NCBI GenBank assembly: GCA_050291935.1
Contig: JBNKKR010000051.1
Coordinates: 1-23,660, forward strand
Reading direction: 5' to 3'
Source of the DNA: Desulfocapsa sp050291935
Lineage (GTDB): Bacteria; Desulfobacterota; Desulfobulbia; Desulfobulbales; Desulfocapsaceae
Length of the DNA: 23,660 nt
Below, in pieces: positions 6,525-14,718 of the stretch. Position numbers and translations under genes: made by a program. Positions within the stretch are counted from its first letter, which is position 1, and each line of letters opens with the position of its first letter. The notes beneath the pieces were generated by a model. It saw only the letters and a list, made by a program, of their open reading frames with translations. It made no database searches and was not told the DNA's origin.

Positions 6525-8285
6525 TTATTCCTCTTCGCTGGAGTCTGTCTCCTCGTTAGAGCTTTCTTCCTTTGCTTCATCATCGCCAGCAGCAGCTTTT
6601 AGAAGGTCGCCAAAGGTGGAAGGAGCAGCAGCTGCTGCCTCTTCTTTCTTCTTAGCATAGTTCTCGGCTGCTCCCTCTTCACCCTCTTCCTCAAGGGTTT
6701 TGATGGAAAGACCAATCTTCCTGTCTTTTGCTGACACGTTAATAACGATTGCTTTTAAAGTGTCACCAACCTGGTACATGCCAACGGGCGTCTTGACTTT
6801 ATCTTTAGAAATCTCAGAGACATGGACCAGTCCTTCAATACCTTCCTCGAGCTGTACGAATACACCAAAATCAGTAACATTGGTGATTGCGCCTTCAATG
6901 ATGGTACCAGAGGGATAGTTGTTGTAGGCTGCCTGCCATGGATCCGGCTCAAGCTGCTTGATACCAAGGGAGAAGCGTTCATGTTCCTTGTCAATTTTAA
7001 GGACAACGGCTTGAATGGTCTCGCCTTTGGAGTATTTTTCAGACGGATGTTTGATACGCTCAGTCCAGGAAAGATCTGAGACATGGATAAGACCATCAAT
7101 TCCCTCTTCAATACCAATAAAGATACCGAAGTCGGTGATGTTTTTCACCTTTCCTTCAATAACGGAGCCAACAGGGTAATTCTCGGTGACCATATCCCAT
7201 GGGTTGGGTTGCAGCTGTTTCATACCAAGGGAAATGCGTTTGGTCTCAGGCTCAATGTTCAGAACCATTATTTCGACCTCATCGCCCACAGCCACAATCT
7301 TGGATGGATGACGTGGTTTCTTGGACCAGGTCATTTCAGAGACATGGATCAGTCCCTCAACACCCTCTTCAAGTTCGATGAATGCACCGTAGTCGGTGAT
7401 GGAAACAACGGTACCGACAGATTTCTCGCCGATGGGGAAACGCTCGGCAACGGTGGCCCATGGATCGGCCTTAAGTTGTTTTACACCAAGGGAGACACGG
7501 TCGTGATCTTTGTCATATTTAAGGACTTTAACTTCCAATTCCTGGCCAACCTTGTACAGTTTGGCAGGATGGGAGACGCGGCCCCAGGAAAGATCGGTGA
7601 TATGGCAGAGGCCATCCATGCCGCCCATATCGATAAAGAGACCGTAATCGGTGATATTGGTAATGGCTCCTTTGATAATTTGTCCTTCCTGCAGGACCGA
7701 GCGCATCTTCTCACGAAGTTCGGCCCGAGCCTCTTCAAGGATGGCACGGCGGGAGATTACCACATTGTTGCGTTTACGGTTGAATTTAAGGATCTTGAAT
7801 TCAAATGATTCTCCAATAAGTGCATCAAGATCTTTGACCGGTCTGAGATCAATTTGAGAGTAGGGGAGGAATGCGGGAACACCAATATTAACAGACATGC
7901 CGCCTTTGACACGGTTGTCAATTTTCCCTTCAATAGTACCGTCTGCCTCTTGGATTTCAGCAATTTTTTCCCATACTTTGATGGCGATGGCTTTTTCGCG
8001 GGAGAGTAAAAGTCCACCTTCGTCTTTGCGGCGTTCAACAAACACGTCAAAGGTGTCGCCGATATTGAACTCGGTGCCGCTATCCAGTTGGAATTCGGAT
8101 TTGGCGATGTAACTTTCCGCCTTATCTCCGACATCCACAAGGACAAAATCGTCTACAGTTCCGATTACGGTACCGACGGCAACGTCTCCAACGTTAACCA
8201 CCGTGTTGTTCTCTTCCATTTCGAAGAGCTCAGCAAAACTTAACTCTTCATCGTCTTGGGTTGTGTTGTTAATTTCCTCTGTCAT
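6525..8285 (-). CDS. rpsA: 30S ribosomal protein S1
   Basis: S1 binds mRNA on the 30S subunit and helps start translation. The 586-residue protein contains six S1 RNA-binding repeats, roughly at 30-100, 115-185, 200-270, 285-357, 372-444 and 459-530. The last four carry the regular pattern ITDYGLFI/ITDFGIFI, then GLIHVSDLSW, then a basic segment before RISLG. The first two are divergent, as usual for the ribosome-binding half. The C-terminal tail is rich in alanine, lysine and acidic residues. The start ATG at 8285 lacks a strong Shine-Dalgarno; two AGAGAC copies and a 6-bp hairpin precede it, which could relate to the self-regulation known for S1 elsewhere. ihfB follows on the same strand. 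Confidence 0.97.
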   Translation of the reverse strand: MTEEINNTTQDDEELSFAELFEMEENNTVVNVGDVAVGTVIGTVDDFVLVDVGDKAESYIAKSEFQLDSGTEFNIGDTFDVFVERRKDEGGLLLSREKAIAIKVWEKIAEIQEADGTIEGKIDNRVKGGMSVNIGVPAFLPYSQIDLRPVKDLDALIGESFEFKILKFNRKRNNVVISRRAILEEARAELREKMRSVLQEGQIIKGAITNITDYGLFIDMGGMDGLCHITDLSWGRVSHPAKLYKVGQELEVKVLKYDKDHDRVSLGVKQLKADPWATVAERFPIGEKSVGTVVSITDYGAFIELEEGVEGLIHVSEMTWSKKPRHPSKIVAVGDEVEIMVLNIEPETKRISLGMKQLQPNPWDMVTENYPVGSVIEGKVKNITDFGIFIGIEEGIDGLIHVSDLSWTERIKHPSEKYSKGETIQAVVLKIDKEHERFSLGIKQLEPDPWQAAYNNYPSGTIIEGAITNVTDFGVFVQLEEGIEGLVHVSEISKDKVKTPVGMYQVGDTLKAIVINVSAKDRKIGLSIKTLEEEGEEGAAENYAKKKEEAAAAAPSTFGDLLKAAAGDDEAKEESSNEETDSSEEE

Positions 8286-8305
8286 TGTCTCTACTCGTCT
8301 CTGGT

Positions 8306-8322
8306 GGGTTGGCTTGCAACCC
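8306..8322 (-). promoter_or_regulatory. Stem-loop in the rpsA leader
   Basis: GGGTTG/CAACCC form a perfect 6-bp stem with a 5-nt loop, starting 20 nt before the rpsA ATG. Between hairpin and ATG, AGAGAC occurs twice and no clear Shine-Dalgarno is present. It is a candidate translational operator for S1; the role is inferred from S1 biology only. Confidence 0.35.
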
Positions 8323-8365
8323 GGTGTTAAAGTAATATTTCAGCGATTTGGCACCGCCCCTTCGT

Positions 8366-8402
8366 AAAAGAAAGAAAGGTTACAGTGAAAACTGCAACCT
8401 TT
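8366..8402 (-). terminator. Probable terminator between the CBS gene and rpsA
   Basis: On the minus strand a 12-bp stem with one mismatch (AAAGGTTGCAGT/ACTGTAACCTTT) closes a 4-nt loop and is followed by CTTTCTTTT. The run is broken by a C, so termination may be partial. It lies after the CBS-pair gene and before the rpsA leader. Confidence 0.6.
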
Positions 8403-8554
8403 TAACCATTAGGCATACGTTTCATTTGAGCAAATAAACTGTTCAAGAGAACTTTAAGCCAAATCAGGAAATATAACAAAAGAAAAATGGAAAGACAAGA
8501 ACTTCCTGATGTTTGCCCATGAAAAAATGGTTGGTGCATAATGATGGACGTGCA

Positions 8555-9004
8555 CTATTTGATCAGCGTTTTAATGATATCCTGTTTGCCCACCACTCCA
8601 ATAACTGTTTTCCCTTCAAGTACCGGTAATGTGTGGATCTGTTTTTCGGCCATAATTGTTGCGATTTCGTCAAGTTTTGTGTCAGGGGTGATTGTTGTAA
8701 CCTGCTTGCTGCAAATATCGGCAACAGTTGTTCCGGCCATCTTCTTGATTTCGCTCTCCATCTTGTCAGGGTTTTCCAGATAGAGAAACGAATCGAGGAT
8801 GGTAAGTACGGTGGGAATATGTAGTTTTTTGGATTGATCAATAAGGTCACTTTCGGTAACGACACCCATCAACGTATTATCTACTGAAAGCACAGGGACG
8901 CCACCTATCTTTTTTTCAGTGAGGATTCTAGCGAGTTCCGTTACCGTTGTCTCCGCCTGTACCGAAATGACCTCTGTCGTCATAATTTCTTTTGCAGTAA
9001 CCAT
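8555..9004 (-). CDS. CBS-domain pair protein
   Basis: The 149-residue protein consists of two CBS domains (about 7-57 and 96-146) joined by a roughly 40-residue linker containing LDSFLYLENPDKMESEIKKM. VPVLSVDNTLMGVVTESDLI and LPVLEGKTVIGVVGKQDII are the typical second halves of the repeats. Such stand-alone Bateman modules bind adenine nucleotides and modulate partners; no partner is evident here. I chose the ATG at 9004 because GGAG lies 6 bp upstream; the in-frame TTG at 9022 has no ribosome binding site. A promoter lies just upstream and a probable terminator downstream, so the gene is likely monocistronic. Confidence 0.9.
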   Translation of the reverse strand: MVTAKEIMTTEVISVQAETTVTELARILTEKKIGGVPVLSVDNTLMGVVTESDLIDQSKKLHIPTVLTILDSFLYLENPDKMESEIKKMAGTTVADICSKQVTTITPDTKLDEIATIMAEKQIHTLPVLEGKTVIGVVGKQDIIKTLIK

Positions 9005-9042
9005 TTGCTCTCCATGTGACAATTGATTTTGCTTTTAATAGC

Positions 9043-9072
9043 AGTATATCGCAGGTCCAATGGAATCTTCAA
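9043..9072 (-). promoter_or_regulatory. Predicted promoter of the CBS-pair gene
   Basis: On the minus strand TTGAAG (9067-9072) and TATACT (9043-9048) are separated by 18 bp, matching at 4/6 and 5/6. The leader to the ATG at 9004 would be about 30 nt. Confidence 0.45.
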
Positions 9073-9152
9073 ATGAAACTTGTGTTTGGCAGTATAAAGC
9101 TGATCCGTCCTTCTCTGCGTTGAACTCGAAAAAATTATTCTCAGAAAGACTC

Positions 9153-9842
9153 CTAGTTGGTGTATGTGCTAATTTCAGCCATAAGATTGCCGAAAAGTGC
9201 TTCATATTGAGGGATAGCCTTTCGAAGAACAATGGGGAGCTCCGGAAGTTCCCTTGAGTTGATCACCAGATTGGCGGAATAGGAGAGTGCTTCAAGATCA
9301 TACAGGGTGGAATATTCTGCACCGACCAAGATATAAAAAATATAACGCCTCTTCTCCATGCGCATTTCACGCATAAACTGGTGAAAGGATGAGGAGCGCA
9401 TGGCACCGTCCTCAAAATTTTCATGGAGAATGACGCTTGCAAAAATGTCGAACTGCATTCGTGCCATGGCGTGATTCCCGGATTCAGCAAATACTGCCTG
9501 ATAGCCAATACTTTCAAAGGCCCTTGCTATGTGGTCTCGGTCTGCTCCCGGTTTGGCAAGAATAAGCGCCTGGGGGATATCTTCAACTATCTCCTCTTCT
9601 TCAAATATTCCCTCCTTTAACCACTTGATATCAGGCGGCATGGGAGGGGATATGTGACTGCCGACAGCGACATTTTCCTGTTTTTTTGCAGTAGATAGAT
9701 GACCGGCATCAAGGGCAATGGATTCGTTACAATTTGGGCAATTCAGGCGGAGAACCCGGCCAGGGCCCAGTTGCTTTAGACCCTTTTTGATCTTATCATT
9801 GATGGTTAAACTTTTCTGGCAATTAGTGCATTGTATTTTCAT
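9153..9842 (-). CDS. Zinc-ribbon protein with a pseudo-receiver-like C-terminal domain
   Basis: The 229-residue protein starts with a zinc ribbon made of C5-x2-C8 and C35-x2-C38. A proline- and acid-rich linker (about 60-90) follows. Residues 90-225 read like a CheY-type alpha/beta receiver: PQALILAKPGADRDHIARAF fits the first strand and helix. Where the phosphoacceptor aspartate is expected, the sequence is FDIFASVILHENFED, and the conserved C-terminal lysine position reads INSREL, so phosphorylation is unlikely. The gene starts 9 bp after the pilT stop with an AGGA ribosome binding site, implying co-transcription and perhaps a role in pilus retraction or its regulation. That function is inferred from context only. 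Confidence 0.75.
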   Translation of the reverse strand: MKIQCTNCQKSLTINDKIKKGLKQLGPGRVLRLNCPNCNESIALDAGHLSTAKKQENVAVGSHISPPMPPDIKWLKEGIFEEEEIVEDIPQALILAKPGADRDHIARAFESIGYQAVFAESGNHAMARMQFDIFASVILHENFEDGAMRSSSFHQFMREMRMEKRRYIFYILVGAEYSTLYDLEALSYSANLVINSRELPELPIVLRKAIPQYEALFGNLMAEISTYTN

Positions 9843-9851
9843 CGTATTATC

Positions 9852-11018
9852 CTACCAACGGGTTTCTTCCTGCTCTTCCATTGCCAGCCCAGTAAGACTG
9901 GATGTTGCTTCACCCCGTGATGACTTAATATTGTCAAGGCCCCTGGCGATTTCATTTTTATAGGAACCATATCGCATGGCATTTTCTTCGGTAATAAGCT
10001 CAGATTCGTATAATTCCAGGATATGTTGGTCAAATGTACGCATATCCTTGGTGGTTCCTTCTTTGATGATATTGTAAAATGTCTTCTCTTCGTCTTCACC
10101 GTTTAAAATAAGGTCTTTTACCCGCAGGCTGGTACAGAGCACTTCCATGGCTGCAATTCGTCCACCACCCACTTTCGGAAGAAGGCGTTGCCCCACGACC
10201 CAGCGAATGGTGTCGGCCAGTCTGTTTCTGATTTGGGGCTGTTCCTCCTGCTCAAACATACCCAAGATTCGGTTGATAGTTTGTCCAGCGTCAATGGTAT
10301 GAAGAGTGGAAAGAACAAGATGACCTGTTTCAGCGGCGGTGAGACCGATTTCCATGGTTTCCCTATCGCGCATCTCCCCCACAAGGATAACCTTTGGTGC
10401 CTGGCGAAGAGCTGCTCGCATACCTGAGGGAAAAGAGTCAAAATCGTTGCCAAGTTCGCGCTGGTTAAATGTCGCGCGCACATGGGGATGGATATACTCA
10501 ATGGGATCTTCCAAAGTGACCACATGTACGGCACGTTCCATGTTGATGGAATGTAATAGTGCAGCAAGAGAAGTTGTTTTTCCACTTCCTGTTGCACCGG
10601 TAAAAAGGATCAGACCATTGAGTTCCGTTGCCATTTTGTTAAAAGAGTCGGGAAAATTCATCCCCCTGATTGTTGGAATGGCTGTTTCCAATTTACGAAG
10701 AACCGTGCTAAAACACCCCTTTTGGGAGAAAATATTGACTCGAAAACGGATTTGATCATTGAGGGCATAGGAGAGATCGCAGGAGCCTTTTTCCACAAGA
10801 TCCCGGAGCAGCCGCTTGTTGTTGCCAATCAGGTTTAACGCGAAAACCTCCGCCTGAAAGGGTGTTATTGTACCAACAGGAGGAGAAACACGAACCGGCA
10901 TTAATACACCCGCTGATTCAACCTGCAGTGTTTTACCCACGGTGATGTTAAGATCTGAAACATTCTCGTAGGCGGCAAGCATCGAGGTGATCCAGTATTC
11001 AATTTCTGTCTGTTTCAT
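9852..11018 (-). CDS. pilT: Type IV pilus retraction ATPase, PilT/PilU family
   Basis: PilT-family hexameric ATPases power pilus disassembly at the inner membrane. In the 388-residue form starting at 11018, the Walker A is GATGSGKTT (141-149), the Asp box includes VVTLEDPIEY, and the Walker B region is VILVGEMRDRET (from 210), followed by the histidine-rich TGHLVLSTLHT. The C-terminal KDMRTFDQHILELYESELIT matches the end of PilT/PilU proteins. I chose this start because GGGAG lies 9 bp upstream; an in-frame start at 11096 would add 26 atypical residues. PilT and PilU are hard to separate here: the protein is longer than typical PilT, and the C-terminal AIRNLIRE retraction motif is not seen, which leans toward PilU or a variant. 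Confidence 0.9.
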   Translation of the reverse strand: MKQTEIEYWITSMLAAYENVSDLNITVGKTLQVESAGVLMPVRVSPPVGTITPFQAEVFALNLIGNNKRLLRDLVEKGSCDLSYALNDQIRFRVNIFSQKGCFSTVLRKLETAIPTIRGMNFPDSFNKMATELNGLILFTGATGSGKTTSLAALLHSINMERAVHVVTLEDPIEYIHPHVRATFNQRELGNDFDSFPSGMRAALRQAPKVILVGEMRDRETMEIGLTAAETGHLVLSTLHTIDAGQTINRILGMFEQEEQPQIRNRLADTIRWVVGQRLLPKVGGGRIAAMEVLCTSLRVKDLILNGEDEEKTFYNIIKEGTTKDMRTFDQHILELYESELITEENAMRYGSYKNEIARGLDNIKSSRGEATSSLTGLAMEEQEETRW

Positions 11019-11097
11019 GTGCAAAAGCTCCCAAAAAAAATTACATGCCTTTATAATTTCATAGTATATTGTTATCGAAGGTACAAGAATATTCAAA

Positions 11098-11103
11098 TAT
11101 AAT
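11098..11103 (+). promoter_or_regulatory. Candidate -10 box of ilvD
   Basis: A perfect TATAAT lies 28 bp upstream of the ilvD ATG in the AT-rich gap shared with the divergent pilT gene. The -35 position at 17 bp spacing (TCGAAG) is a poor match, so activation or another promoter is possible. No equally clear promoter was found for pilT. Confidence 0.35.
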
Positions 11104-11130
11104 ACAAAATAATCACAGGATTAAAGAAAA

Positions 11131-12966
11131 ATGACGATTCCATTACGCAGTGATACCACGACAAAAGGGAGGAAGATGGCAGGTGCCAGAAGTCTTTGGC
11201 GTGCCAATGGGATGAGTGAAGAGCAATTTGGCAAACCGGTTATCGGGATTGTAAATTCTTTCACCCAGTTTGTCCCAGGACATGTGCATCTCCATGAGAT
11301 TGGCCAGAACATAAAACAACAAATAGCAGAGCTTGGTTGTTTTGCAGCCGAGTTTAATACCATTGCCATTGATGACGGTATTGCCATGGGGCATTCCGGG
11401 ATGCTGTATTCTCTTCCTTCTCGGGAGTTGATTGCCGATAGTGTGGAGTATATGTGCAATGCCCACACCGTCGATGCCATGATTTGCATTAGTAATTGCG
11501 ATAAAATTACCCCGGGTATGCTGATGGCTGCCATGCGCCTTAATATCCCCACTATTTTTGTCTCCGGAGGGCCAATGGAGGCGGGGGTTGACGGAGATAA
11601 ACGTTACGATCTGGTTGATGCCATGGTCATGGGTGCTGACAAGACGGTAAGTGATGAAGAGGTTGATGTTGTTGAACGATGCGCCTGCCCCACTTGTGGT
11701 TCCTGTTCAGGGATGTTTACCGCAAATTCGATGAATTCATTAAACGAAGCCCTGGGGCTTGCTTTGCCGGGAAATGGAACGATTGTAGCAACTCACAAGA
11801 ATCGTCTACAACTTTTTCAGCAAGCGGCCAGTCGAATTGTTGCCATGGCGGAGGACTGGTATACCCACGAAGACGACTCTGTTTTGCCCCGCAGTATTGC
11901 CACGCGTGCAGCATTTATGAACGCCATGACCCTAGATATTGCCATGGGTGGATCAACCAATACAGTGCTCCATCTGTTGGCCATTGCCAACAGTGCAGAA
12001 GTCCCCTTTTCCATGCAGGACATTGATGCCTTGTCCAGGAAAATTCCAAACCTCTGTAAAGTCGCACCCTCTTCCCACTATCATATGGAGGATGTAAACC
12101 GCGCTGGTGGAATTATGGGAATCCTTGGCGAGTTAAATCGCGGAGGGCTTATCGATGGCAGTGTGAACCGAGTGGAGGGAGAAACACTCTTGGAGGTACT
12201 GGCCAAATGGGATATTGCAGCAGAGAGCTGTGACGATAAAGCCAAGGAATTTTATCTCAGTGCTCCTGCCCAAAGTGGAAGAAACTTGGACATGGGGTCT
12301 CAAAAGACGCAATACGAGGTCGCAGACCTTGATCGGCAAAAGGGGTGTATCAGGGATCTTGAAAATGCTTATTCCAAAGATGGCGGGCTTGCCATTTTAT
12401 ATGGGAATATAGCAGAAGATGGCTGCATCGTGAAAACTGCAGGAGTTGATCCTTCCGTTTTTACATTTACCGGAACGGCAAAGGTCTACGCTTCCCAGGA
12501 AGCTGCCTGTGATGCCATTCTTGACGGGACAGTGCAAGCAGGTGACGTGGTTATTATTCGTTATGAAGGGCCCAAAGGAGGGCCTGGGATGCAAGAGATG
12601 TTGTATCCCACCTCTTACTTGAAATCTGTTCATTTGGGGGCCGAGTGCGCGTTGGTTACGGATGGAAGGTTTTCTGGCGGAACTTCGGGACTCTCCATCG
12701 GTCATGTGTCACCGGAAGCGGCCGCTGGAGGGGCAATTGGGCTTGTCCAGGATGGGGACACCATAGAGATTGATATCCCTGGGCGAAAAATAAATGTGCT
12801 GTTAAGCAAAGAAGAGCTTGATGCCAGAAGGGATGCGGAAATGCAGAAAGGAAAAGATGCGTTCTCTCCCGTTGGGCGAGAGCGGTATGTATCCCAGGCT
12901 CTAAAGGCCTACGCCAAGTTGGCAACTTCTGCTGATAAGGGTGCGGCTCGTCAGTTTATTGAATAG
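11131..12966 (+). CDS. ilvD: Dihydroxy-acid dehydratase
   Basis: IlvD dehydrates 2,3-dihydroxy-3-methylbutanoate and its methyl homologue to the 2-keto acids that precede valine, leucine and isoleucine. The protein has 611 residues, normal for the family. Fe-S cluster ligands are visible in ISNCDKITPGM (C123) and in CACPTCGSCSGMFTANSMN (C192 of the SCSGMF motif). The C-terminal domain contains VTDGRFSGGTSGLSIGHVSPEA. An AGGA element lies 9-10 bp before the ATG. The gene is divergent from pilT, and no other ilv or leu gene is adjacent. Confidence 0.98.
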   Translation: MTIPLRSDTTTKGRKMAGARSLWRANGMSEEQFGKPVIGIVNSFTQFVPGHVHLHEIGQNIKQQIAELGCFAAEFNTIAIDDGIAMGHSGMLYSLPSRELIADSVEYMCNAHTVDAMICISNCDKITPGMLMAAMRLNIPTIFVSGGPMEAGVDGDKRYDLVDAMVMGADKTVSDEEVDVVERCACPTCGSCSGMFTANSMNSLNEALGLALPGNGTIVATHKNRLQLFQQAASRIVAMAEDWYTHEDDSVLPRSIATRAAFMNAMTLDIAMGGSTNTVLHLLAIANSAEVPFSMQDIDALSRKIPNLCKVAPSSHYHMEDVNRAGGIMGILGELNRGGLIDGSVNRVEGETLLEVLAKWDIAAESCDDKAKEFYLSAPAQSGRNLDMGSQKTQYEVADLDRQKGCIRDLENAYSKDGGLAILYGNIAEDGCIVKTAGVDPSVFTFTGTAKVYASQEAACDAILDGTVQAGDVVIIRYEGPKGGPGMQEMLYPTSYLKSVHLGAECALVTDGRFSGGTSGLSIGHVSPEAAAGGAIGLVQDGDTIEIDIPGRKINVLLSKEELDARRDAEMQKGKDAFSPVGRERYVSQALKAYAKLATSADKGAARQFIE

Positions 12967-13041
12967 CCGGTTTGTGCTTTTTCACTGTTGGAGCTCTTGC
13001 AAATGTAGAAATACTGCTGATTATGGCCAGGTATATTGATA

Positions 13042-13070
13042 TTGACACATGTCCATATCTTCTGTAGACT
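13042..13070 (+). promoter_or_regulatory. Predicted promoter of the coiled-coil gene
   Basis: A perfect TTGACA (13042-13047) is followed after 17 bp by TAGACT (13065-13070; 4/6). The leader to the ATG at 13145 would be about 68 nt. A second AT-rich -10-like TATATT lies near 13124. Confidence 0.5.
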
Positions 13071-13144
13071 GTTCGCCTGCTTGATCATCCGCGATACGTA
13101 GAATTTTATTAAATTTTTTAAATATATTATAAAAGGGTGAAGGT

Positions 13145-13978
13145 ATGAGTAAAAACAATGTGATAATTGCTCTGGTTGTTCTCTGTCTTTTGGGAACGAT
13201 TTGGGGGTCGGTGAAAGATAAAAAGAGTGCAGTCCTTGAAAGACAGCTTGCAGAGATGCAGGCGCAGCCACATGCTACTTCCGAAGAAGCCACAGCCCCC
13301 GTGGGACGTGATGGGGCCCTGGATGCTGCCAAAAAAGAAGTTGAAGATTTAACTGCCCAAAATAAAGAACTGTTGGCTAATGCTGCGACCTTAAAAGGGA
13401 CCATCGCCAGCCTGAAAGAAGAGATTAAAGAATCTGATGGTGGTGCTGCCGCAGTTTCTGCGATGCAGGAAGAACTTGATAAATCCAATGCCAAAGTGAG
13501 CGAACTTGAGGCGGCGGTAGCTGCTGCAAAGGCAGATCTTGCCGATAAAATTGCGGCTCTTGCTGCTGCGGAAGCAGCAATTGCTGAGCTTGAGGCAGTG
13601 AAAAGCGGCCTTGCAAATTCCATCGATAGCTATAATGAGAAGGGGCAGGAGCTTTCTACAAAGCTTGAGAATAGTGAGCAGCGGGTTGCTTCCCTTGAGA
13701 AAGCTTTGGAAGAGCGGACAAAGCTGCTGGTGGAGAATGGTCAGGAACTGTCCCGTACCAAACTTAATATGAACGTGTTGCTTTCTAAGATTGCGGCCCA
13801 GAATAATTCCCTTGCCATCCTCGAAGAGACTCGTGTTGCCCTTGAGAAAGAACTGGCAGAAAAATTTACTGTTATTGAGGGAATGCAGAGCGAAGAGGCT
13901 GAAGAAAGCACTTCTGAAGAGAGTGCTGCCAAAGAGACTGAAACTCCGGTAGCCGAAGAAGGTAAAGCTACGGAATGA
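13145..13978 (+). CDS. Membrane-anchored coiled-coil protein of unknown function
   Basis: The 277-residue protein has a short polar start (MSKNN), one hydrophobic segment at about 6-22 (VIIALVVLCLLGTIWG) and then a long, charged region with heptad-like spacing from about 55 to 245, rich in Ala, Glu, Lys and Leu. This indicates an anchored, mostly helical coiled coil. The tail (about 248-277) is highly acidic. I see no catalytic motif or cysteine pattern. A GGGTGAAGGT stretch precedes the ATG. The gene has its own predicted promoter and a strong terminator, so it appears to be a single-gene unit. A structural or scaffold role in the cell envelope is possible, but that is inference from shape alone. 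Confidence 0.8.
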   Translation: MSKNNVIIALVVLCLLGTIWGSVKDKKSAVLERQLAEMQAQPHATSEEATAPVGRDGALDAAKKEVEDLTAQNKELLANAATLKGTIASLKEEIKESDGGAAAVSAMQEELDKSNAKVSELEAAVAAAKADLADKIAALAAAEAAIAELEAVKSGLANSIDSYNEKGQELSTKLENSEQRVASLEKALEERTKLLVENGQELSRTKLNMNVLLSKIAAQNNSLAILEETRVALEKELAEKFTVIEGMQSEEAEESTSEESAAKETETPVAEEGKATE

Positions 13979-14015
13979 TACGGTTCTCTAATTCTGGCCA
14001 GACACTGTAATGACA

Positions 14016-14055
14016 AAAAGCTGTCTTTCTCTTTTGGGGAAGGACAGCTTTTTTT
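14016..14055 (+). terminator. Intrinsic terminator after the coiled-coil gene
   Basis: AAAAGCTGTC (14016-14025) and GACAGCTTTT (14043-14052) form a perfect 10-bp stem with a 17-nt loop, and the T-run extends to 14055. This is the clearest Rho-independent terminator in the window. It lies 38 bp after the stop and separates this unit from yedF. Confidence 0.9.
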
Positions 14056-14103
14056 ATGTCTGGTATTGCTAAGTTGGGAACATAAAATACACCAGAGGAA
14101 GTT

Positions 14104-14718
14104 ATGAAAGTAGTAGATTGTAAAGGCTTGAACTGTCCTAAACCGGTACTTGAGACCAAAGCATTTCTTGAAGAAAATGTGGGAGAGTCTGTTGTCGTAA
14201 TTGTTGATAATGAGGCCTCTCGTGAGAATGTTTTGCGATTTGCAAGAAGCCGAGGCTGTAGGGTAAGTGTTGAGGAAAAGGATGCCGGGAGCCACCATAT
14301 TACCATTGAACCAGGGGATGCAACACCTGAAAAAGCAAGCTTTCGCGCTGAAGATTACGTATGTGAATTGCCTGCTGGAAAAAATTTGGTCTACGTGATT
14401 CCCGCTGACGGTATGGGGCGTGGCTCCGATGAATTGGGGTGGGGATTGTTGCAGACATTTGTCAGCACCATTCCAGAAGTTGAACCACTTCCTTCACATA
14501 TTATTATGTACAACGGTGGAGTAAAACTGGCGGCCACAGAGAATAAGGCACTTGAAACCTTGCAAAAACTCGAGAAAAAGGGAGTGAAAGTGTGGTCCTG
14601 TGGTACCTGCCTTGAATTTTTTCATCTCGAAGACCATTGTCAGGTGGGCACTATCACCAATATGTATGATATTATGAACACCATGGCCTGTGCTGGAAAA
14701 GTGGTGTCGCCCTATTAG
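14104..14718 (+). CDS. yedF: YedF, TusA-like/DsrE-like sulfurtransferase-type protein
   Basis: The 204-residue protein fuses two small sulfur-carrier-type domains. Residues 1-70 are TusA-like with the signature CKGLNCPKPV; C11 is the position that carries sulfur in TusA. Residues 85-204 are DsrE-like, with ADGMGRGSDELGWGLLQTF, HIIMYNGGVKLA and the cysteine motif WSCGTCLEFF (C166, C169), plus C179 and C196. The family is annotated in databases as selenium-metabolism protein YedF, but its biochemistry is not firmly settled. AGAGGAAG provides a good ribosome binding site. The 3' end overlaps or abuts an HdrD-like Fe-S protein gene, implying co-translation and a shared sulfur, selenium or electron-transfer role. 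Confidence 0.9.
   Translation: MKVVDCKGLNCPKPVLETKAFLEENVGESVVVIVDNEASRENVLRFARSRGCRVSVEEKDAGSHHITIEPGDATPEKASFRAEDYVCELPAGKNLVYVIPADGMGRGSDELGWGLLQTFVSTIPEVEPLPSHIIMYNGGVKLAATENKALETLQKLEKKGVKVWSCGTCLEFFHLEDHCQVGTITNMYDIMNTMACAGKVVSPY

Noticed and set aside
7083..7808. 241-codon plus-strand frame opposite rpsA
   Set aside because: It is antisense to the S1 repeats; its own apparent repeats mirror the S1 domains on the other strand.
13021..13623. 200-codon minus-strand frame opposite the coiled-coil gene
   Set aside because: Alanine/serine-rich antisense translation of the Ala/Glu/Lys-rich coiled coil; long only because biased codons avoid stops on the opposite strand.
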